A stretch of DNA of 43,720 nt from Acidobacteriota bacterium. GTDB taxonomy: Bacteria; Acidobacteriota; Polarisedimenticolia; Gp22-AA2; AA152. Position numbers and translations under genes: made by a program. The DNA is taken from NCBI GenBank assembly GCA_003222305.1, contig QHVQ01000039.1, positions 1-43,720 of the forward strand. The letters run 5' to 3'. The notes under the pieces were generated by a model that ran no database searches, was not told the DNA's origin, and saw only the letters and a list, made by a program, of their open reading frames with translations. Shown here piece by piece: positions 32,448 through 41,048 of this stretch (positions are counted from its first letter, which is position 1; each line of letters starts with the position of its first letter).

Positions 32448-32771
32448 ATGATCGCGTTGACGGAAAAGGCGGCCCAGGAAGTGAAGGCGCTCATGGCCAA
32501 AGAAAGCCTGGACGGATATGGCTTACGGGTCAGCGTGGCGGGAGGGGGCTGTTCAGGCCTTTCGTATCGCTTGGTGTTCGAGAAGGAAGCGGGGAAGAGC
32601 GATCGGGTATTTGAACAACATGGTGTAAGAGTCATCGTGGACTCGAAGAGCTACCTGTACCTGAACGGCACTACGCTGGATTACACCGATGGTCTGAACG
32701 GAACAGGGTTCACGTTCACCAATCCCAATGCCACCGGCACGTGCGGTTGCGGCTCCTCGTTCCACACCTAA
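32448..32771 (+). CDS. A-type Fe-S carrier protein (IscA/ErpA family)
   Basis: 107 residues with the three invariant cysteines: C35 (GGGCSGLSY) and the C-terminal C99/C101 (TCGCGSSF). The fold region LTEKAAQEVKALM and DYTDGLNGTGFTFTNPNA is typical. A-type carriers take clusters from the scaffold to apo-enzymes, particularly [4Fe-4S] clients such as MoaA, ThiC and complex I encoded in this window. It has an AGGAGGCAGGG ribosome site. Confidence 0.92.
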   Translation: MIALTEKAAQEVKALMAKESLDGYGLRVSVAGGGCSGLSYRLVFEKEAGKSDRVFEQHGVRVIVDSKSYLYLNGTTLDYTDGLNGTGFTFTNPNATGTCGCGSSFHT

Positions 32772-32849
32772 ACTCTCGGTGGATCGGATAAAATCGGCAA
32801 TTTGGAGCCGGCCGAGGCCCTTCCCGACCCATCATTGTGCGGGGATGCC

Positions 32850-33335
32850 ATGAGCGAACGGGAAAACAATTCGACGCCCGCAGCCCCACGGGCGCCTGTC
32901 CCTGGGACGGCAGAGCCCGTGGCTTCGTCGTCGCCGGCAGCGCCCGCGGAGGGGGTCTCTACGACTCCAGCCCCGGTGGCCACCGCCGCACCAACGGCCA
33001 AGCCCGCCGGGGCCCGGAAACCACGCAAGCCGCGCCCCAAGGCCCTGATCAATGAAAACGGCTGCACCGGGTGCGAAGCGTGCATCACGGTCTGCCCCGT
33101 AGATTGTATCGTCAAGATTCCCAATCCATCCCTGCCGGAGCTGAACCCCATCTGCCGCGTGGACTGGGACCGGTGCACCGGGTGCACCATCTGCGCTAGG
33201 GACTGTCCCTGGGAGACCATCGACATGGTCTATCCGAACCAAACAGGCATCCGGGTTATGGTGCAGTCGTACCACCTCCCGGAGTACGGCACCCAGTTCG
33301 TCCCCCAGCCCCAAGAGGAAGAGGCGGTGGCCTGA
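32850..33335 (+). CDS. 2[4Fe-4S] ferredoxin with Pro/Ala-rich N-terminal extension
   Basis: 161 residues. The first 70 are a low-complexity Ala/Pro/Thr linker ending in a basic KPRKPRPKA stretch. The ferredoxin part has CTGCEACITVCPVDC and CTGCTICARDCP, two complete clusters, with a short insert between them containing an extra Cys (NPICRVDW). The basic, flexible extension is unusual and may tether it to a partner. It follows iscA and would supply electrons for cluster assembly. ATG 32850 is chosen; a longer frame starts at 32802. Confidence 0.85.
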   Translation: MSERENNSTPAAPRAPVPGTAEPVASSSPAAPAEGVSTTPAPVATAAPTAKPAGARKPRKPRPKALINENGCTGCEACITVCPVDCIVKIPNPSLPELNPICRVDWDRCTGCTICARDCPWETIDMVYPNQTGIRVMVQSYHLPEYGTQFVPQPQEEEAVA

Positions 33336-33363
33336 CCCGCCCGAGATTCCCTGCCCGTGATCT

Positions 33364-33393
33364 ATGAAACCTGCCGAGTCGCTGCATGCCTGA
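33364..33393 (+). CDS. Nine-codon frame ending over the start of the second Rieske gene
   Basis: ATG 33364 encodes MKPAESLHA and stops at TGA 33391-33393, five bases into the Rieske gene that starts at ATG 33386. It parallels the mini-frame ahead of the other Rieske gene at 29245. No clear ribosome site is visible. Confidence 0.2.
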   Translation: MKPAESLHA

Positions 33394-33694
33394 GCGTGTG
33401 AAGATTGCCGTCCGATCCGAGGTCCCCTCCGGCACCGGCAGGGTAGTGGTGGCCCTAGGGCGGGTTCTGGCGCTCTTCAACCTGGAGGGAAGCTTCTATG
33501 CGGTAGACAATTCGTGCCCTCACCGGGGCGGGCCGCTGGGGGAAGGCTTCCTGAACGGATGCGTCGTGACCTGTCCCTGGCATGGATGGCAATTCGACGT
33601 GCGCACCGGCGTCGGCCCCCTCAACCCCCGCCACTCCGTCCGGAGTGTGCGCGTTGAGACGGACGGCGAGGATCTCTTCGCCTGCCTCGACTGA
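33386..33694 (+). CDS. Small Rieske [2Fe-2S] protein (NirD-like)
   Basis: 102 residues. The motif pair SCPHRGGPLGEG and CPWHGWQFDV gives a complete C-x-H/C-x2-H site. The last strands carry the usual VRSVRVETDGEDLF pattern. It resembles the small subunit of nitrite reductase or dioxygenase ferredoxins; no large subunit is nearby. It is the last gene of the Fe-S assembly operon and has no obvious ribosome site. It shares about 40% of visible motif residues with the Rieske protein at 29245 but lacks its tail. Confidence 0.85.
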   Translation: MPERVKIAVRSEVPSGTGRVVVALGRVLALFNLEGSFYAVDNSCPHRGGPLGEGFLNGCVVTCPWHGWQFDVRTGVGPLNPRHSVRSVRVETDGEDLFACLD

Positions 33695-33794
33695 TTCGAC
33701 TCGAAGCCCCAGCGTGCGGCCTTGACTCGGAAGCTCCGGATCCCTTATCGGTCGGCCGCCGAGCGCCGTGCTCGGAGCCCGACTCAGTGGGCCT

Positions 33795-35420
33795 TCAAAT
33801 CGCGCGGTGATAATCCTGGATGGGAAGACGCCAGACGGGCTCACCGCAATAGCGCTTACCCTCGGGGCAGTATGGGGTGGCGCCGGACTGATAGCGCAGG
33901 GTGCAGGGGGGAAGCAGGAAGGCGCCAATGCGCGGATTGATTTCCCGAATCTGCAGCGCCTCCTCCCAGGAAGCCTGCCAGATCTCCTCCTGGGCGTTGT
34001 AGCAGAGCCGCATCGTGTGCTTGTGCCTCAGGTTCAACAGGTCTGCGGATTCGGTGAAGCGCACGTTGGCGGCGTTGGGCAGCAAGTAGAGGGCAAACTC
34101 TCCCGAAACGCCTAATCCGCGCAGCTTGCGAATTCCCTCCCAGGAGATCTCCATCACCGCGTCGTAGCGCCGCCGGACCGCGGGATCGCGGCGGACCAGA
34201 CCGGGTGTGGCGAAATCCGGCTCGCCGGTCAGGTGGGAGGCCAGGATCGGTCGGGAGGCGGGCGTGAGTCGGTGCCGTTGATTCTGGGAATCGGCGGTGT
34301 GGCTCAGGCGCTTCTGAAAAGTGTAGTGTGCGTGGTGCATGGCTCGGGAGATTTTGGAGAGGGTGTCTAGATTGAGAGCCTCACCGAGGTAGGGGTTGCG
34401 TGCCGGGTCCATTACCCAGGCGATGGCCTGATCGTCGCTCAACTCCGAGCGGGGGATCCCCAGCACTTCGCGCACACCCTGAGCTACCAGGCTTTCATTC
34501 GCGGCGGGGCAGTCCACGAGCTTGGAAATCCGCTCCCCCAGCTCCGCGTCGAACTCCACGATGAAGCGCCTCGCCCGCTCGGGGTTCTCGGCATCTCCGC
34601 ATTCCGCCAGGGCGTGGGATTCCGGCATCTCGTCTCGCGGCATCGGCTCCTGGAGGATCACCCGATAGTCCGGCTCCAGCCGCAGCAGCTCTTCTACCAT
34701 CCTTTCCAAGACGATTCGCTGCTCCAGCGGAGCGTCTCCTTGCAGGGCCATCCGGTAATAGCGAAATAGGGTCAGCCCGCTGATCGTGTGGTAGAGGTAT
34801 GCGAAGGTTGCCACCGGCAGGACGTAGCGAGCCACTTCCTGGGCTTTCTTCTGGACTTCCTTGCCATAGATTTCACGGCGTTTCCCTCGGGCGGGAAAGC
34901 GCTCGTAATACTCCTCCTCCACCAGTGGTACCAGGCTCCGGCAGAATTCCTGATAGACGCCCACCTGCTGCTCCACGGTGGCCTGGTACACCGACAGCGC
35001 TTCGCCGGACAGCGGCGGGACGGCGTAGCTCCCTGGCTTCACTTCCACGTAGCGCTGACTCACCTGCTCGGAGTTATAGAACGGGTGGCTATGCAGGAAC
35101 GACCAGAGGAACTGCCTCGAGACGTTGCTCAGGGTGAACTGGAAATGAGCGTGCTGGAGTGTGGTGTGGTGCCCTGCCTCGTACAGATCCCGCGCCAGGT
35201 CATCGCGCCGCTTCCGCTTGCGCTCCTTCTTCTCCACAGGCAGGTGCTCGGCCCCCGAGACATCGTCTTCCTTGATGATGCCGTTGGCCGAATAGCACGT
35301 GCGGGCCGTGGCCACCATGTTGTCGAACGAGCGGCGAAAAGCCTGGGTCAGCCGGACTTCCGGCTCCGGCGATAGAAACTTTTCAGAAGGACGTTCCAAG
35401 ACGAGCACCCTCGAGGCCAT
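33795..35420 (-). CDS. Double-domain ThyX-like (flavin-dependent thymidylate synthase) protein
   Basis: 541 residues, more than twice a normal ThyX (about 220-260). The N-terminal half has a GHHTTLQHAHFQF segment like the family GHxSxxEH, then NSEQVSQRYVEV and EVARYVLP, but the RHR of the ThyX motif is replaced by LHSH. The C-terminal half keeps NQRHRLTPAS with RHR, then GEFALYLLP where the usual Arg is Leu, and NAQEEIW. It ends in a Cys-rich tail (PPC, YCPEGKRYC). The halves thus hold complementary pieces of one active site. It may methylate dUMP with FAD, or have a new role. The promoter -10 is 11 bases before ATG 35420, so the mRNA is near-leaderless. Confidence 0.8.
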   Translation of the reverse strand: MASRVLVLERPSEKFLSPEPEVRLTQAFRRSFDNMVATARTCYSANGIIKEDDVSGAEHLPVEKKERKRKRRDDLARDLYEAGHHTTLQHAHFQFTLSNVSRQFLWSFLHSHPFYNSEQVSQRYVEVKPGSYAVPPLSGEALSVYQATVEQQVGVYQEFCRSLVPLVEEEYYERFPARGKRREIYGKEVQKKAQEVARYVLPVATFAYLYHTISGLTLFRYYRMALQGDAPLEQRIVLERMVEELLRLEPDYRVILQEPMPRDEMPESHALAECGDAENPERARRFIVEFDAELGERISKLVDCPAANESLVAQGVREVLGIPRSELSDDQAIAWVMDPARNPYLGEALNLDTLSKISRAMHHAHYTFQKRLSHTADSQNQRHRLTPASRPILASHLTGEPDFATPGLVRRDPAVRRRYDAVMEISWEGIRKLRGLGVSGEFALYLLPNAANVRFTESADLLNLRHKHTMRLCYNAQEEIWQASWEEALQIREINPRIGAFLLPPCTLRYQSGATPYCPEGKRYCGEPVWRLPIQDYHRAI

Positions 35421-35430
35421 GGGGATCGAG

Positions 35431-35460
35431 ATTATAGGTGCGCCGGCCCGTGGGGCACAA
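35431..35460 (-). promoter_or_regulatory. Promoter for the ThyX-like gene, near-leaderless
   Basis: Minus strand: TTGTGC (35455-35460), 18-base spacer, perfect TATAAT (35431-35436). The start point falls within about five bases of ATG 35420, and no ribosome site is present. Confidence 0.55.
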
Positions 35461-35472
35461 GGAGGAACGCGG

Positions 35473-35985
35473 TCAGCGACGCCGCAGCATCCTCTTTGGG
35501 TTGAAGCCCGAGGGGAGGGCGCCCCGCTCGATTCGGAGCACCATGTCGGCGACCCGTTCGGGAGTCGGGTTGTCGGTGGCGATTTGCTCGATGAGCTCTC
35601 CTCCCCAGCGGGGATGAAGGGAGTGGAGGATGCGCTGCAGGACCTGGGCATCGGTGGCTGAAGGATCGCGGGATCTCTCCTGCTCGAAGGCCCTTCGGAT
35701 CATTCGGTGGCGATATCTGCGTCCCCGGAGAGAGCGCTTCCAACCCCAGGCGGCGGCAAGAAGTGCCGCCAGGGGGAGCGCCACGCGGGGCGAAAAGCGC
35801 GCGGCCAGGACCCAGCCCCCCAGGAAGAGGGCCCAGCGGATCGCTGAATACCCGAGCCAGAATTGCGGATGGATAAGCAAGACGGAGCGTTCATAGACAG
35901 GCTTCTCGCGCACTTGCTCCAGCCACAAGCCCAGCAGGAGGAATGCGGCAATCAAGGCAAATCCCAGAACTCCCAGCCAGGGCAT
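35473..35985 (-). CDS. Membrane protein of unknown function
   Basis: 170 residues, not recognised. Two or three hydrophobic segments (about 5-22, 45-62 and 68-82) are followed by a strongly basic stretch (WGWKRSLRGRRYRHRMIRR) and a helical cytoplasmic C-terminal half with DPSATDAQVLQRILHSLHPRWGGELIEQIA, ending NPKRMLRRR. The start overlaps the truncated molybdopterin gene by 34 bases. No functional hint comes from its neighbours. Confidence 0.65.
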   Translation of the reverse strand: MPWLGVLGFALIAAFLLLGLWLEQVREKPVYERSVLLIHPQFWLGYSAIRWALFLGGWVLAARFSPRVALPLAALLAAAWGWKRSLRGRRYRHRMIRRAFEQERSRDPSATDAQVLQRILHSLHPRWGGELIEQIATDNPTPERVADMVLRIERGALPSGFNPKRMLRRR

Positions 35986-36320
35986 GATGCGCCCTCATGC
36001 TTGAAGGCGAAGAGCGCGCGGTCATCCAGCAACGCCGCCAGAGGAAGATTGGTCGAGTAGTCGCCGTAGCCGTGTACCATCACGAAGCGAGCGGAAGCGA
36101 TGGGCTCTGCAAGCCTCACAAGCTCCTTCGCAGGTACCCCCTCCCATCGGCTGTCGAGACGGCTCCAGCGGGTGACGCAGTGGATGTCCGAAGCCCGCTC
36201 GACCTTCGGGAGCGCCGCAAGCTCCTCCCGGGTGAGAACCCGCTCTCGACCCACGCGACCGAAAAGACGGAACCGCCAATCCTGCAATTCAATCCTTGGG
36301 GTGTCTCCGTAGGTCAGCAC
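35952..36320 (-). pseudogene. Truncated sulfite-oxidase-like molybdopterin oxidoreductase
   Basis: 122 residues, matching the first part of the sulfite-oxidase-like Moco domain (YuiH type): LTYGDTPRIELQDWRF, DIHCVTRWSRLD with the Moco-ligand Cys, WEGVPAKELV, and YSTNLPLAALLDDRALFAFKHEGA. Just there, where H-G-G-P-L-R-L-V-V-P and the W-K-S-A-K-W segment should follow, the frame runs into the next gene and stops. About 60-80 residues, including cofactor-binding parts, are missing. It is probably dead or a truncated relic. The GTG start at 36320 has GGAGGAG ten bases upstream. Confidence 0.7.
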
Positions 36321-36394
36321 CGGCCATTTGCTCCTCCGGGCGGTTTCCCCACGGGCACCTTCCGGGGTCCAAGAGCATCTGAATAGCTGACCGA

Positions 36395-36403
36395 TGCTAG
36401 AAT
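36395..36403 (+). promoter_or_regulatory. Extended -10 promoter of the Grx-TrxR gene
   Basis: TGC-TAGAAT, ending 30 bases before ATG 36434. No -35 is evident; the TGn extension makes up for it, as at 6259. Confidence 0.5.
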
Positions 36404-36433
36404 ACCTTCTTTTCTCAAGAGGGGTGCGACTTG

Positions 36434-37654
36434 ATGCCTGATGTGGTCATCTACACCAGAGATCCATGTCCCTATTGTGTCCGGGCCAAGCGCCTGCTGG
36501 ACTCGAAAGGGGTGGCCTACCAAGAGATAGCGGTCACAGGAAATCCCCAGCTCGAGCGGGAGATGGCACGCCGCTCGGGGGGGAAGACAGCTCCGCAGGT
36601 CTTCATCCATGGGAAAGGGGTGGGCGGAGCCGACGAACTGCAGGCACTGGATGCATCAGGAGATCTGGATCGGATGCTGGGCAGGCCAGGGAGGGGGAGC
36701 GGCTCCGAGCCCGACTCAGCGCCTTCCGGTGTGCACGATGTCGTCATCTTGGGCTCGGGGGCAGCGGGGCTCACGGCGGCAATCTATACGGCACGGGCCA
36801 ACCTGCGGCCATTCGTCGTGGAGGGACGAGCTGCAGGAGGGCAGCTTACCATGACCACCGATGTTGAGAACTTCCCGGGCTTCCCTTCGGGCATTCTCGG
36901 ACCGGAGCTCATCGGTCAGATGCGCCAGCAGGCGGAGCGTTTTGGCGCGCATTTCACCACGGGGGATGCCACCGCGGCGAATCTCCAGCACCATCCCATC
37001 GGCCTGACCCTGGACGGGAAGGAAGTTCAGACGCGCGCTCTCATCATCGCCACCGGGGCCGACGCGAAGCTGCTGGGGCTCGAGTCAGAGCGCAAGCTGA
37101 TCGGCCACGGAGTCTCTACCTGCGCGACCTGCGACGGGTTTTTTTTCCGTGGCAAGGAGGTTCTGGTGGTCGGAGGAGGAGATTCGGCGATGGAAGAGGC
37201 CACCTTTCTCACCAAGTTTGCCTCCAAGGTCACGGTGGTTCATCGTCGGGACAAGCTCCGCGCCTCCAAGATCATGCAGGATAAAGCCTTCAAGAATGCC
37301 AAGATTGCCTTCGTGTGGGACTCCACCATCGAAGAGATCAAAGATGCGGTCCAAAAGAAGGTCGAGCGGGCGGTTCTGAAGAATCTCAAGACAGGTGACA
37401 AGCGCGAGGTTCCTTGCGACGGAATCTTCGTCGCCATCGGACATGTGCCCAACACGAAGATTTTCCGCGGACAGCTGGAGATGGACCCCAATGGTTACAT
37501 CCTTACCCACAACGGCACCACCACAAGCGTGCCCGGCGTCTTCGCGGCGGGCGACGTGGCCGACCATATCTACCGACAGGCCATTACCGCCGCGGGCACC
37601 GGCTGCATGGCCGCCCTGGACGCCGAGCGCTATCTGGAGAATTCCTCCCACTAG
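36434..37654 (+). CDS. Glutaredoxin-thioredoxin reductase fusion protein
   Basis: 406 residues. Residues 1-82 are a glutaredoxin 3-like domain with active site CPYC (C12, C15), the cis-Pro region TAPQVFI and GGADEL for glutathione binding. A 15-residue Gly/Ser linker leads to a complete low-Mr thioredoxin reductase (101-406): [13 protein letters not shown] motif, [15 protein letters not shown], redox pair CATC (C230, C233), [10 protein letters not shown] and HRRDKLRA for NADPH, and the late [10 protein letters not shown]. The reductase may reduce its own glutaredoxin domain, a glutathione-free route. ATG 36434 is preferred to the TTG at 36431. The gene is divergent from the truncated Moco gene. 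Confidence 0.93.
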   Translation: MPDVVIYTRDPCPYCVRAKRLLDSKGVAYQEIAVTGNPQLEREMARRSGGKTAPQVFIHGKGVGGADELQALDASGDLDRMLGRPGRGSGSEPDSAPSGVHDVVILGSGAAGLTAAIYTARANLRPFVVEGRAAGGQLTMTTDVENFPGFPSGILGPELIGQMRQQAERFGAHFTTGDATAANLQHHPIGLTLDGKEVQTRALIIATGADAKLLGLESERKLIGHGVSTCATCDGFFFRGKEVLVVGGGDSAMEEATFLTKFASKVTVVHRRDKLRASKIMQDKAFKNAKIAFVWDSTIEEIKDAVQKKVERAVLKNLKTGDKREVPCDGIFVAIGHVPNTKIFRGQLEMDPNGYILTHNGTTTSVPGVFAAGDVADHIYRQAITAAGTGCMAALDAERYLENSSH

Positions 37655-37817
37655 GCCCGAGAGATTCGTCCCGCGGAGTCGACCTGCCCTCCCAGCGCGG
37701 GCCGCCGCGCCGGTCTCTGGATTCGAGGCCTGCTGACTGAATTGACAGCCGCGCTTCCTTCGGGCACCCTACAGCGGTCCCGGACGGGATCCCCGTCCTC
37801 AACTCGGAGGAGGTTCC

Positions 37818-38492
37818 ATGCAGGATTCCATGAAGGCATGTGTCGCGGAGATGGTCGGTACCTTCGCCCTCGTCTTCATTGGCGCCGGCTCCATTTGTCT
37901 GAACGAATACACCGGACACGGTGTGGGGCTTCTCGGAATTGCGGTGGCCCACGGTCTGATCCTCTCCATCGCGGTCTCCGCCACAGCTGCTGTCTCCGGC
38001 GGCCATCTGAACCCCGCCGTCACATTCGGCTTCCTCCTGACGGGCAAAATGGACAAGAACCTGGCCTGGCGCTACGCGGTGTCGCAGTTGCTCGGCGCTT
38101 CGGTTGCCGGCTTCTTTCTGCGGGGTATCTTCTCCGAACATGTCTGGACCGGGGTGGCCCTCGGCACCCCCGATCTAGCCCCTGACGTCACGACCGGCAC
38201 GGGCATCTTCATCGAGGCCATCCTGACCTTCCTGCTGGTCTTCGCAGTGTGGGGGACGGCTGTGGACGAGCGGGCCCCTAAGATCGGGGGCTTCGGCATT
38301 GGATTGACCATCGGCGCGGACATCCTTATGGGAGGACCCCTCACCGGCGCCTCCATGAATCCCGCCCGGACCTTCGGCCCCGCCATCGCCTCGGGGCACT
38401 GGAGCAACCATCTCGTCTACTGGATCGGCCCCCTCCTGGGGGCCGGGGTCGCCGCGTTCCTCTATAGCAACGTCCTGATGAAAAAGAAGTAA
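37818..38492 (+). CDS. Aquaporin / MIP-family channel
   Basis: 224 residues with six transmembrane helices and the two half-helix NPA motifs: HLNPAVTF (65-67) and SMNPARTFGP (181-183), the latter with the selectivity-filter Arg. A compact loop D and no large D-insert fit a water-selective aquaporin rather than a glycerol facilitator, though this is a soft distinction. Located in the inner membrane. It has an excellent GGAGGAGG ribosome site. Promoter elements upstream (TTGACA at 37742 with a poor -10) are weak. Confidence 0.92.
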   Translation: MQDSMKACVAEMVGTFALVFIGAGSICLNEYTGHGVGLLGIAVAHGLILSIAVSATAAVSGGHLNPAVTFGFLLTGKMDKNLAWRYAVSQLLGASVAGFFLRGIFSEHVWTGVALGTPDLAPDVTTGTGIFIEAILTFLLVFAVWGTAVDERAPKIGGFGIGLTIGADILMGGPLTGASMNPARTFGPAIASGHWSNHLVYWIGPLLGAGVAAFLYSNVLMKKK

Positions 38493-38517
38493 GGGGGGAC
38501 GGGGCTGGGACGCGGCG

Positions 38518-38546
38518 TTGATCCTGGCTGAGGAGTGCGCTAGCAT
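38518..38546 (+). promoter_or_regulatory. Probable thiC promoter
   Basis: TTGATC (38518-38523), 17-base spacer, TAGCAT (38541-38546); four matches in each hexamer. The leader of about 75 bases has a CGCGGG/CCCGCG stem but no TPP riboswitch. Confidence 0.45.
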
Positions 38547-38589
38547 TCCTCTCCGTCAATTTCGCAATGAGGGCGGAGCGCGCGGGTAG

Positions 38590-40059
<1,470 letters not shown>

Positions 40060-40149
40060 GGTGGGGCGCGGAACGCGAGGACAAATATATTGTCTTCTGC
40101 AAGATACCGTCACGGAGCGCCTTCCGCAGAGTCAACGGCGAGGTCGCCT

Positions 40150-40176
40150 TTGACAGATCAAGGTTTCTGTTATAAT
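40150..40176 (+). promoter_or_regulatory. Strong promoter of the envelope lipoprotein operon
   Basis: A perfect TTGACA (40150-40155) and a perfect TATAAT (40171-40176) separated by only 15 bases, offset by an extended -10 TGT directly before the TATAAT. The start point is expected near 40182. The region 40060-40149 holds only a small inverted repeat (GACAA-N5-TTGTC at 40080-40094). Confidence 0.75.
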
Positions 40177-40181
40177 ACGCT

Positions 40182-40435
40182 CCCTTTTTGTGCTGGATCA
40201 TTCAGGTACCACGCGGTTTGACTCCCGGCCGCGCCGGGAAGAGTCACCCGCATGCAGTTCTTGTGCTGGCGGATCACAGCCCGGCAAAGCCGTCCTGCGA
40301 TAGGGACCGAGAGACGAGGGAGGTGGTGCTGGGAACGCCATACCGAGTGGGGCTGTCTGGATCGCGTTCGGCTAACCTTCTCCGGCACCTTCCGCATAAT
40401 CGCCGGAGGAATTCACACCTCAGAGGAGGAAAAAG
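40182..40435 (+). promoter_or_regulatory. Long structured 5' leader RNA (candidate riboswitch or regulatory RNA)
   Basis: About 254 bases between the strong promoter and the lipoprotein start contain ordered helices. Helix A: TGACTC (40219-40224) with GAGTCA (40241-40246), enclosing CCGGC/GCCGG. Helix B: ACAGCCC (40276-40282) with GGGCTGT (40350-40356), extended by GATC/GATC (40272-40275 with 40360-40363), closing a multibranch loop that holds hairpins CGGC-AAA-GCCG and GTCC/GGAC. Helix C: CTCCGGC (40380-40386) with GCCGGAG (40402-40408), ending 14 bases before the AGAGGAGG ribosome site. No known riboswitch consensus was matched by eye. Confidence 0.5.
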
Positions 40436-41029
40436 ATGAAACGGTCTTGGTTGGGACTCGCGGTGCTTGCCCTGGTGCTGGCCACGGTCGCTTGCGCCAA
40501 GCCGCCTCAGTCGGATAGCGACGCGGCCAAGGCTGCGATGGATGATGCGCAGCCGATGGCTGAGAAGTGGGCTAGTGCCGAGTGGCAGGCCGCCCAGAGC
40601 AGCATGAGCGCTGCCCAGGCGGAGATCGATGCCCAGAACCAAAAGTGGTTCAAGAACTACGACCACGCCAAGGAGCTTCTGGCCCAGGCCAAGGCGGACG
40701 CGGAGAAGGCGAAGGCCGCCGCGGCCACCAACAAGGAGACCGCGAAGAACGAAGCCACCACCGCCATTGCGGACGCTACCACGGCCGTGGAGGCCGCCAA
40801 GACGGCGCTGGCTGGAGCGCCGAAAGGAAAGGACACCAAGGCTGATCTCGCTCTCTTTCAACAGGACTTGGACGGAATGAGCACGACCCTCTCAGAAGCC
40901 CAGACCGCCATGCAGAGCGAGGATTACACCACTGCCAAGGACAAGGCCAACTCCGTGAAGGAGAAGGCGACGAGCATCAGTGATCAGATTGCTCAGGCCG
41001 CCGCAAAGAAGGCGGGTGGCAAGAAGTAG
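40436..41029 (+). CDS. Ala/Lys-rich coiled-coil envelope lipoprotein
   Basis: 197 residues. A lipoprotein signal with lipobox T-V-A-C (Cys20) is followed by an almost entirely helical protein of Ala, Lys, Asp, Glu and Gln with heptad-like repeats (AQAKADAEKAKAAAATN, AIADATTAVEAAK), ending in AAKKAGGKK. It resembles Lpp-like or DUF4398-type periplasmic lipoproteins, and the Lys-rich C-terminus could be a peptidoglycan attachment point for the L,D-transpeptidases downstream, as with Braun's lipoprotein. Strong promoter, AGAGGAGG ribosome site and own terminator suggest high expression. Confidence 0.75.
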   Translation: MKRSWLGLAVLALVLATVACAKPPQSDSDAAKAAMDDAQPMAEKWASAEWQAAQSSMSAAQAEIDAQNQKWFKNYDHAKELLAQAKADAEKAKAAAATNKETAKNEATTAIADATTAVEAAKTALAGAPKGKDTKADLALFQQDLDGMSTTLSEAQTAMQSEDYTTAKDKANSVKEKATSISDQIAQAAAKKAGGKK

Positions 41030-41048
41030 CTTCATCCTCATCAACCGT

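Noticed and set aside
37742-37770. Promoter for the aquaporin gene (TTGACA)
   Set aside because: The -35 is perfect, but at 16-18 bases no hexamer resembling TATAAT follows (CACCCT), so I did not list it as a feature.
40265-40330. c-di-GMP (GEMM) riboswitch in the lipoprotein leader
   Set aside because: GGCAAAGCCG resembles one loop, but the paired second loop and tetraloop receptor pattern are missing. I keep it as an unassigned structured RNA.
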